A stretch of 42,239 bases of DNA from Actinomycetota bacterium. GTDB lineage: Bacteria; Actinomycetota; Thermoleophilia; Solirubrobacterales; 70-9. Shown here in pieces: positions 36,346-42,239 of the stretch (its first letter is position 1; each line of letters starts with the position of its first letter). The position numbers were made by a program, and so were the translations under genes. The DNA is taken from NCBI GenBank assembly GCA_018268655.1, contig JAFDWC010000009.1, positions 1-42,239 of the forward strand, read 5' to 3'. The notes under the pieces are model-generated. The model saw only the letters and a list, made by a program, of their open reading frames with translations, was not told the origin of the DNA and made no database searches.

Positions 36346-37809
36346 GTGAACCGCCAGATCATCAAGCTGTTCGCCTTCATCGTCGTCCTCTTCGGCATCC
36401 TGATCGGGTTCACGTCCTACTGGTCGGTCTTCGATGCCAAGAACCTGAAGGCCCAGGAAGTGAACAGGCGGCCGCTGTTCGAGCAGCAGCAGATCCCGCG
36501 CGGCCGGATCCTCGCCGCTGACGGCACCGTGATCGCCAAGTCGGTGCCGGAAGGCCACGGCTCGGCGCTGCGGTACGTGCGCCACTACCCGCAGGGGGCG
36601 CTGTTCGGGCACCCGATCGGCTACAGCTACATGAAATACGGCCAGACCGAATTCGAGCAGTTCCACAACGGCGAGCTGACCGGCGAAGAATCCGAATTCG
36701 GCTCGATCCTCGACCAGCTGACCGGGAAGAAGCAGGAAGGCGAACAGATCGTCACCAACCTCGACCCGAAGGCGCAGGAAGTGGCGCTGCACGACCTCGA
36801 AGCGGCCGGGTACGGCGCCGTCGTCGCGATCGAACCGAGCACCGGGAAGGTGCTGGTGATGGCCTCGAACGCTCCGTACAACCCGAACAAGGTCCCGGAA
36901 AAGATCGAACACTGGAACCAGGCGGGAGTGGAAGCGCCGCTCGTCAACCGGGCGACCTTCGAACGCTACCCGCCCGGCTCGACCTTCAAGGTGGTGACCG
37001 CCGCCGCCGGCCTCGAAAGCGGCACGATCACCCCGGAAACAACGATCAACAGCCCCGGGATGATCATCGACGAAGGCCACGAACTCGCCAACGACTACAA
37101 CCAGGATTGGGGCCCGATCAGCCTCGACACCGCCCTGACGAACTCGGTCAACACCTACTTCGGCCAGCTCGGCCAGAAGGTGGGCCAGGACGCGCTATTC
37201 GAAACGATGGAAAAGTTCGGCTTCAACGCCACGCCACCGATCGACCTGCCCGAAAGCTCGGTCCTCGAGAGCGGCGTCTACGACTCCGAAACCGGAAAGA
37301 TGCTGACCAAGCACGACCCGGTCGACCTCGCCCGGGTCGCGATCGGCCAGGAGCGCTTGCTGGCGACGCCGCTGCAGATCGCGATGGTCGCCGCCGCCGT
37401 CGCCAACAAGGGCAAGCTGATGAAGCCGCAGATCTGGAACCGGGTGATCAACGCCGACGGCAGCGTCACCAAGCGGTTGAGCCCGACCGTCTACAGCGAA
37501 CCGATCACCGCCAAGACCGCCGAAGAGCTGACGACGGCGATGGAAGGCGTGGTCCGCGAAGGGACCGGCACCAACGCCAGCATCGAAGGCGTGCCCGTCG
37601 CCGGCAAGACCGGGACCGCCGAAACGCCTTACAGCAAGGCCTGCGGCGGCGGCACCGAACAGAACCAGGGCTGGTTCATGGGCTTCGCCCCCGCCAACGA
37701 ACCGAAGGTCGCGATCGCCGCCACCGTCGAGTGCACGACCCAGTTCGGCAACGACGTCGCCGCCCCGATCTTCCGCGACGTCGCCGAAACGATCCTGGCC
37801 GGCGAATAG
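36346..37809 (+). CDS. pbpA: class B penicillin-binding protein PbpA
   Basis: 487 residues. One N-terminal helix (LFAFIVVLFGILIGFTSYW), a pedestal with RRPLFEQQQIPRGRILAADG, then the transpeptidase: SxxK nucleophile in PPGSTFKVVTA (S212, K215), SxN in TNSVNTYFG (267-269) and KTGTAE (421-426). It cross-links strands made by RodA. No PASTA domains. I counted about 37 GAA to 7 GAG codons for Glu, a clear contrast with the cytosolic genes. GTG start directly behind the rodA stop. Confidence 0.95.
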   Translation: MNRQIIKLFAFIVVLFGILIGFTSYWSVFDAKNLKAQEVNRRPLFEQQQIPRGRILAADGTVIAKSVPEGHGSALRYVRHYPQGALFGHPIGYSYMKYGQTEFEQFHNGELTGEESEFGSILDQLTGKKQEGEQIVTNLDPKAQEVALHDLEAAGYGAVVAIEPSTGKVLVMASNAPYNPNKVPEKIEHWNQAGVEAPLVNRATFERYPPGSTFKVVTAAAGLESGTITPETTINSPGMIIDEGHELANDYNQDWGPISLDTALTNSVNTYFGQLGQKVGQDALFETMEKFGFNATPPIDLPESSVLESGVYDSETGKMLTKHDPVDLARVAIGQERLLATPLQIAMVAAAVANKGKLMKPQIWNRVINADGSVTKRLSPTVYSEPITAKTAEELTTAMEGVVREGTGTNASIEGVPVAGKTGTAETPYSKACGGGTEQNQGWFMGFAPANEPKVAIAATVECTTQFGNDVAAPIFRDVAETILAGE

Positions 37810-37831
37810 GCCGGAGGCGTCGGGCCCGGGA

Positions 37832-37868
37832 GCATCTGCCCCGGTTCGTACGTAGTAGGGGCAGATGC
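37832..37868 (+). promoter_or_regulatory. hairpin enclosing the ECF sigma start codon
   Basis: GCATCTGCCCC (37832-37842) and GGGGCAGATGC (37858-37868) are perfect 11-bp complements with a 15-nt loop. The ATG of the sigma gene (37865-37867) and the G-rich run before it lie in the right arm, so the folded RNA would hide the start. As DNA it could also be an operator or, less likely, a pbpA terminator (no T-run). Confidence 0.55.
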
Positions 37869-38431
37869 CTGAATCAGGGGAACTTCCCGCCCTGGCGCCC
37901 GCCGTCCGGGGCAGCCGCCGCGAGCGCTCCGACGCCGAGCTGATCGGCGCGGTGAGGGCCGGCTCCGCGGCCGCGGCCGAGACCCTGGTCGACCGGCATT
38001 GGGATCGGGCCCACCGGGTCGCCTTCGCGATCCTCGCCGACCCACACCTCGCCGAGGAAGTCACCCAGGAGTCGATGGTCTCGATCCTCGCGAGGGTCGG
38101 GCGCTTCGACACGCGCCGCCCCTTCGAGCCCTGGCTGCACCGAGTCGTCGCGAATCGCGCCCTCGACTACGCGCGGGCGCGAGCCCGGCGCAGCCAGGTC
38201 CACCGACTGGTGGCGGCCCCGGCCAGCGAGTCGGGCAGCGACCCGCGCCTGGTCGAAGCGCTGGCGGCACTGCCGCCGGACCGGCGCGCGGTCGTCGTGC
38301 TGCGCCACGTCGCCGGCTACGGGACGAACGAGATCGCCCGGATCCTCGGAATCCGCCGCGGAACCGTCGGCTCGCGGCTGCGCCGCGGTCTCGACCAGCT
38401 GCGAAGCGAACTGGAGGAAAGCGATGGATGA
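37865..38431 (+). CDS. ECF-family RNA polymerase sigma factor
   Basis: 188 residues. Region 2: ELIGAVRAGSAAAAETLVDRHWDRAHRVAF, EEVTQESMVSILAR, PFEPWLHRVVANRALDYAR; region 4: ALAALPPDRRAVVVLRHVAGYGTNEIARILGI and RRGTVGSRLRRGLDQLR. Region 1.1 and region 3 are absent, as expected. A short N-terminal lead (MPESGELPALAPAVRGSRRE) is extra. The start codon is in a strong hairpin. The stop overlaps the next gene by 8 nt, the usual sigma/anti-sigma coupling. It is inserted between pbpA and the PASTA kinase, so it may answer to envelope state. Confidence 0.92.
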   Translation: MPESGELPALAPAVRGSRRERSDAELIGAVRAGSAAAAETLVDRHWDRAHRVAFAILADPHLAEEVTQESMVSILARVGRFDTRRPFEPWLHRVVANRALDYARARARRSQVHRLVAAPASESGSDPRLVEALAALPPDRRAVVVLRHVAGYGTNEIARILGIRRGTVGSRLRRGLDQLRSELEESDG

Positions 38432-39260
38432 GACGACGTTGATCGGCAGGCTCGGCGCCCTGCGCCCGCCCGATGCGGAGCTGGCCCGGTCGCGAGCACT
38501 CGAGAGGGTGCCGGCGCGCGTCGCCGCGGCGCGGTTGGGCGGGGGCCACACCCGCGCCCGCCTCCGACTGCGGCTCGCAAGCGTCGCGGCGGTGGTGCTG
38601 GCCACGCTCGTCGCGCTCTCGTTCCTGACGGCCCCCGGGCAGGCCTTCACCTCCTGGGTCGGCGACCGGCTCGGGCTGGGACAGCCGGGCGGGCACCCGG
38701 CCCTGCAGTCGCTGCGCGGTTGGGCGATGCGCGGAACCGGGGGCGCCGGGCAGCCGGCCTTCGTCCTCGCCCGGGGATCCGGGCGGCGCGGCGTTCCCTA
38801 CGAATTCATCACCTACCGCGTCAGGCCGCAGCCCGGGAAGGAGTGGCCGGCGAACGGCGCGCGCTGCTTCCAGCTCGAGTTCCCGCGGGACCGGGGGCTA
38901 ATGGACGCCGGCTGCGGCCTTCCCGCCGCCAGCGGCGGGCTGCTCTTCCGGGGCATCGGCGGGAACTCCCAGCCCGGGTCCGCCTACCGGTATGCCAGCG
39001 GTCTGGTCAGCGCCGACGTCGCGGCGGTGGAAGTCGCGATCAACGGGCACCCGATCCCGGTCGAACTGAAGCCGATCCCGGCCAGCCTGATCGCCCGCTT
39101 CCAGATCCGCCGTCCCTTCAAGTTCTTCATCGCCTTCTTTGGCCCCGGCCCCGGCCGGCTCACGGTCACGGCCCGCGACGCCGCCGGGCGCCGCCTGGCC
39201 GAGCGCACCGCGGCGCTGCCGCCACCGATGCCGCTCGGGAGCGTCGCCAGGAGGCGCTGA
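38424..39260 (+). CDS. single-pass membrane protein, putative anti-sigma factor
   Basis: 278 residues: cytosolic N-terminal part of about 50 residues (LIGRLGALRPPDAELARSRA), one helix (LASVAAVVLATLVALSFLTA) and an extracellular domain of about 200 residues with two cysteines (ARCFQLEF, DAGCGLP). The layout and coupling to the sigma gene suggest an anti-sigma factor, but no zinc HxxxCxxC anti-sigma motif is present and the cytosolic part is short, so it could be a target or sensor protein instead. Confidence 0.65.
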   Translation: MDETTLIGRLGALRPPDAELARSRALERVPARVAAARLGGGHTRARLRLRLASVAAVVLATLVALSFLTAPGQAFTSWVGDRLGLGQPGGHPALQSLRGWAMRGTGGAGQPAFVLARGSGRRGVPYEFITYRVRPQPGKEWPANGARCFQLEFPRDRGLMDAGCGLPAASGGLLFRGIGGNSQPGSAYRYASGLVSADVAAVEVAINGHPIPVELKPIPASLIARFQIRRPFKFFIAFFGPGPGRLTVTARDAAGRRLAERTAALPPPMPLGSVARRR

Positions 39261-39327
39261 CGCCGCCGCTGCCCTGGCTGCATCGTCCCGCCTGCCGGCG
39301 CGACCCCCGGGCGCCTGGCTGGTCACT

Positions 39328-39333
39328 TATGGT
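39328..39333 (+). promoter_or_regulatory. -10 box before the pknB leader ORF
   Basis: TATGGT, 8 nt before ATG 39342; the same hexamer and spacing as the dnaA promoter. No -35 is obvious. Confidence 0.45.
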
Positions 39334-39341
39334 CCCGGCCC

Positions 39342-39377
39342 ATGGATAGCCCAACGGCCGCGGGACCACGTGGCTGA
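39342..39377 (+). CDS. 11-residue leader ORF overlapping the pknB start
   Basis: ATG 39342 opens MDSPTAAGPRG and stops at TGA 39375-39377, eight bases past the first base of the pknB GTG (39370) in another frame. With the -10 box 8 nt upstream, a transcript would be leaderless for this ORF. Ribosomes finishing it could reinitiate at pknB, which has no Shine-Dalgarno. Function as translated peptide unknown; the role may be purely coupling. Confidence 0.4.
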   Translation: MDSPTAAGPRG

Positions 39378-41244
39378 GATCCCCGACGGCAGCGTCTTCG
39401 ACGGCCGCTACCGCGTCCTGCAGCGGATCGGCGGCGGCGGCATGGCCGACGTCTACCTGGCCGAGGACACCCACCTTCAGCGCCGGGTCGCGCTGAAGGT
39501 CCTGCACCGCCGCTTCGCCCAGGACCGCGAGTTCGTCGAGCGCTTCCGCCGCGAGGCCGAGGCGGCGGCCGGGCTCTCGCACCCGAACGTCGTCGCGGTC
39601 TATGACCGCGGCGAGTTCGAAGGCAACTACTACATCGCGATGCAGTACATCGAAGGGCCGACCCTGCGCGAGCTGATCGACCGCGGGCTGACGATCGAGC
39701 AGTCGGTGGCGATCGTCCTCCAGATCCTCGAGGCGGCCCGCTTCGCCCACCGCCGCGGGATCGTCCACCGCGACCTGAAGCCGCAGAACGTGATCGTCGA
39801 CCCCGAGGGGAAGGCGGTCGTAACCGACTTCGGCATCGCCCGCGCCGGCGTCTCCGACATCACCCAGACCGGCTCGGTGATGGGGACCCCGCAGTACCTC
39901 TCGCCCGAGCAGGCCCAGGGCCAGGACGTGACCGCGGTGTCCGACCTCTACTCGGTCGGGGTGATCCTCTACGAGGCGTTGACCGGGCGGGTCCCGTTCG
40001 AGGCGGAATCGGCGGTGGCGATCGCGATGAAGCAGGTCTCGGAGCTGCCGCAGCGGCCGAGCTCGATCAACCCGCACGTCTCACCGGCGCTCGACGCGGT
40101 GGTGATGCGGGCGCTGGCGAAGGACCCCGGCCAGCGCTTCCAGAACGCCGACGCCTTCATCGTCGCCCTGACCGCGGCGATGCGCGAACCGGCCGCCGCC
40201 GGGACCGCCGACTTCGCGGCGCTGCCGCCCGCCTACGTCGACCCTGCGACGGCGCAGACCGGTCCGGGCGAGGAGGACAAGAAGCGCCGGCGCTGGTGGC
40301 TGATCGGCCTCGCGGCGGCGGTAGTGGTCGGGATCCTGGTCGCCCTGCTGCTGACCAAGGACACCACGACCGAAGTCCCCGACGTGACCGGCAAGCAGGT
40401 CGAATTCGCGATTCTCCAGCTCGAACGGAACGGCTTCAAGCTCGGCAAGGAAGAGAAAGTCCACCGTTCGGTTGCCGCGGGGACCGTGCTCGAGCAGGAA
40501 CCGACCCCCGGCAATGCCGACGAAGAATGCTCGTTCCTGACCCTGTTCTGCTCGAAGCCGAAGGTCAACCTGACGGTAAGCGCCGGCCCCGGCTCGAGCA
40601 CGGTCCCCGGGGTCGCGAACCAGCCGGAAGCGGCGGCGAGGAAGAAGCTCGAAGAAGCGGGCTTCAAGGTCGAGGTCGAACGGGAGAACTCGGCGTCGGT
40701 GGAAACGGGGCTGGTGATCCACCAGGAACCGTCTGGCGGCGAAGCGGCGACCAACGGCTCGACGGTGACGATCTTCGTCTCGCAGGGGCCGAAGCTGATC
40801 AAGGTCCCGGTCCTGGTCGGTAGCAACCGCCGCACCGCGGTGCAGCGGATCCGCGGCTACGGCCTCGTCCCCGAAGTCTCCGAAGAGGAAACCGAAGCCG
40901 CGCCCGCCGGCGAAGTCCTGCGGCAGTCGCCGTCGGCCGGCAGGGAGGTCGAACGGGGGAGCACGGTGGCGATCGTCGTCGCCCGCGCGAAGCAGAAGGT
41001 GCGGGTCCCGAACGTGGTCGGGAGGGAACGCCGGGAAGCGGTCGAAGCGATCCGCGCCGCCGGCTTCACCCCGTTCGTCGAAGAAGAAGAAACCGAAGTC
41101 GAAAGCGATATCGGCAGGGTGCTCGAACAGTCGCCGGCGGCGAACTCGCAGCAGCCCGAAGGCGCCGAAGTCACCCTGGTCGTCGGCAAGCGCGCCGCTG
41201 TCGCGCCGAAGGAACCCGAAGAAAACGAAGAAGTGCTGCCGTGA
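39370..41244 (+). CDS. pknB: PASTA-domain Ser/Thr protein kinase PknB
   Basis: 624 residues. Kinase domain 14-275: Gly-loop IGGGGMADVYLA (20-31), K43, HRDLKPQN (133-140), DFG (153-155), activation loop SDITQTGSVMGTPQYLSPEQ with the usual phospho-threonines (T165, T167). One helix (WWLIGLAAAVVVGILVALLL, 309-328), then four PASTA repeats that bind muropeptides or lipid II. The first repeat has an insert with two cysteines (CSFLTLFC). Glu codons switch from mostly GAG in the kinase half (about 17 GAG, 4 GAA) to mostly GAA outside (about 37 GAA, 6 GAG). GTG start overlapped by a leader ORF; GTGA overlap with the next gene. Confidence 0.95.
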   Translation: MAEIPDGSVFDGRYRVLQRIGGGGMADVYLAEDTHLQRRVALKVLHRRFAQDREFVERFRREAEAAAGLSHPNVVAVYDRGEFEGNYYIAMQYIEGPTLRELIDRGLTIEQSVAIVLQILEAARFAHRRGIVHRDLKPQNVIVDPEGKAVVTDFGIARAGVSDITQTGSVMGTPQYLSPEQAQGQDVTAVSDLYSVGVILYEALTGRVPFEAESAVAIAMKQVSELPQRPSSINPHVSPALDAVVMRALAKDPGQRFQNADAFIVALTAAMREPAAAGTADFAALPPAYVDPATAQTGPGEEDKKRRRWWLIGLAAAVVVGILVALLLTKDTTTEVPDVTGKQVEFAILQLERNGFKLGKEEKVHRSVAAGTVLEQEPTPGNADEECSFLTLFCSKPKVNLTVSAGPGSSTVPGVANQPEAAARKKLEEAGFKVEVERENSASVETGLVIHQEPSGGEAATNGSTVTIFVSQGPKLIKVPVLVGSNRRTAVQRIRGYGLVPEVSEEETEAAPAGEVLRQSPSAGREVERGSTVAIVVARAKQKVRVPNVVGRERREAVEAIRAAGFTPFVEEEETEVESDIGRVLEQSPAANSQQPEGAEVTLVVGKRAAVAPKEPEENEEVLP

Positions 41245-42218
41245 GGGTCGCGGTCATCTGCGGCGGCCGCTCATCCGAGCACGACGTCTCGCTGCGCTCG
41301 GGCGAGTCGGTGGCCCGCGGGCTCCTCGCCGCCGGCCACGAGGTGGTGACGGTGACGATCAGCCGCTCCGGCGAGTGGCGGGTGGGGGAGGGGGAGGCGG
41401 TCGAGCTCGCCCCCGGCGGCGGTCTGCTCGGCGTCGACGCCGCCTTTCCGGCCCTGCACGGCCCGTTCGGCGAGGACGGCAGCCTCCAGGGCCTGCTCGA
41501 GCACCTCGACGTGCCCTACGTCGGCTCCGACGTGCTCGCCTCGGCGACCTGCATGGACAAGCTGACCCTGAAGCGCCTCTACGCGCAGGCGGGGGTGCCC
41601 CAGGTCGAGTTCGCCGCCGTCGATCCGGCTCGGCCCTGGCGCCAGGAATGCGAGGCGCTGGGGCTGCCGCTGTGGGTGAAGCCGTCGCGGCTCGGCTCCA
41701 GCGTTGGGATCAGCCGGGTGGAGCGGCTCGAGGACCTCGACGCTGCCGTCGAGCTGGCCCTTCGCCACGACCCGCGGGTGATCGTCGAGGCCTCCGCCCC
41801 CGGCCTCGAGGTCGAGTGCTCGGTCCTCGGCAACGAGCCGGCCGAGCTCGAGGCCTCGCCCCCCGGGCAGATCGTCGCCCACGCCGACTGGTACGACTTC
41901 GAGGCCAAGTACGGCGCCGGCGGCATGGACCTCCTGGTCCCGGCCCCGATCCCCGCCGAGCAGCTGACCGAGGTCCGCGAGCTCGCCACCGCCGTCTTCG
42001 CCCTCGCCGGCTGCGCCGGCCTCGCCCGCTGCGACTTCTTCGTCGAGCCCGGCGGCGCCGTGCTGGTGAACGAGATCAACACCATGCCCGGGTTCACCGA
42101 GACGAGCGTCTACGCGAAGCTGTTCGAGGCCGGCGGGTTGGCCTACCCGGATCTGTGCGACAGGCTGGTCCGGTTGGGCGTTGAGAGGTACGAGAAGGCC
42201 CGCTCGTACGAGTTCTGA
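41241..42218 (+). CDS. ddl: D-alanine-D-alanine ligase (second copy, canonical)
   Basis: 325 residues. VICGGRSSEHDVSLRSGESV has the substrate-loop Glu and His of true Ddl; FPALHGPFGEDGSLQGLLE, GSDVLASATCMDK, WVKPSRLGSSVGISRV (ATP-grasp loop), HADWYDFEAKYG (omega-loop Tyr/Lys), LARCDFF and VNEINTMPGFTETS close the active site. The tyrosine in the omega loop fits a D-Ala-D-Ala (vancomycin-sensitive) ligase. GTG start coupled to pknB. The last 21 bases of the window after the stop show nothing identifiable. Confidence 0.96.
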   Translation: MRVAVICGGRSSEHDVSLRSGESVARGLLAAGHEVVTVTISRSGEWRVGEGEAVELAPGGGLLGVDAAFPALHGPFGEDGSLQGLLEHLDVPYVGSDVLASATCMDKLTLKRLYAQAGVPQVEFAAVDPARPWRQECEALGLPLWVKPSRLGSSVGISRVERLEDLDAAVELALRHDPRVIVEASAPGLEVECSVLGNEPAELEASPPGQIVAHADWYDFEAKYGAGGMDLLVPAPIPAEQLTEVRELATAVFALAGCAGLARCDFFVEPGGAVLVNEINTMPGFTETSVYAKLFEAGGLAYPDLCDRLVRLGVERYEKARSYEF

Positions 42219-42239
42219 CTACCGGAGAGATCTCATAGT

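Noticed and set aside
39139..39369. 77-codon N-terminal extension of pknB
   Set aside because: It would overlap the end of the upstream membrane-protein gene by about 120 bases and is low-complexity; the kinase fold begins just after GTG 39370.

Overview
The window is about 42 kb of high-GC chromosome from the replication-origin region of an actinobacterium. The GC-rich codon use, the rpmH/dnaA/dnaN/recF/dciA/gyrB/gyrA order, the FhaA/FhaB/PstP/RodA/PbpA/PknB cluster and the many apparently leaderless promoters fit Actinobacteria. The deep-branching Thermoleophilia (Solirubrobacterales-like) is my best guess, and it is an inference. No phage, insertion sequence or CRISPR array is visible; nearly all of it is housekeeping sequence.

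Layout. (1) 1-4.0 kb, minus strand: a tetrapyrrole block (hemB, a fused AhbA/AhbB-like siroheme-decarboxylase protein, hemL, a small unknown protein) running toward the start of a Rieske iron-sulphur protein. A 27-bp palindrome separates hemB from a divergent ABC-2 exporter (4.0-6.2 kb). (2) 6.2-14.4 kb: a YmdB-type phosphodiesterase, a membrane glycosyltransferase-like protein with an alkaline-phosphatase-superfamily enzyme, a PLP aminotransferase coupled to a first D-Ala-D-Ala-ligase-like ATP-grasp gene, a bifunctional-nuclease-family gene directly behind tRNA-Ile(GAT), and a secreted unknown. (3) 14.5-28.5 kb: the origin block. On the minus strand are rpmH-rnpA-yidD-yidC and parA-parB; on the plus strand are khpB-rsmG and dnaA-dnaN-recF-dciA-gyrB-gyrA. 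A parS-like site lies on the rnpA/yidD junction and DnaA-box-like sites lie between dnaA and dnaN. (4) 28.6-31.1 kb: an HNH protein, prephenate dehydratase and a membrane-anchored unknown. (5) 31.3-42.2 kb, plus strand: a growth and division signalling cluster with a kinase, fhaA, fhaB, pstP, rodA/ftsW, a class B PBP, an ECF sigma factor with a membrane partner, a PASTA kinase and a second ddl.

How the genes work together. Blocks 3 and 5 join replication initiation, ParABS segregation and RNA/membrane biogenesis to a Ser/Thr-phosphorylation circuit that controls elongation and septation; the second ddl supplies the D-Ala-D-Ala that the PBP and PASTA kinase act on or sense. Block 1 makes 5-aminolevulinate and porphobilinogen next to a cytochrome bc component.

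Most notable non-gene signals: (a) a three-copy dispersed intergenic element of 100-120 bp (12.9, 16.1 and 25.8 kb) with a conserved core, a variable but self-complementary central hairpin with a 3-nt loop, and ends that pair within each copy although their sequences differ; (b) two conserved genes (hemL, fhaA) that lack any ATG/GTG/TTG where homologues start but carry ATT or ATC behind a Shine-Dalgarno; (c) a tRNA whose 3' end is 2 nt from the next start codon; (d) a hairpin enclosing the ECF sigma start codon; (e) an 11-codon leader ORF overlapping the start of pknB; (f) -10 boxes of form TANNNT placed 6-8 nt before start codons at many loci.
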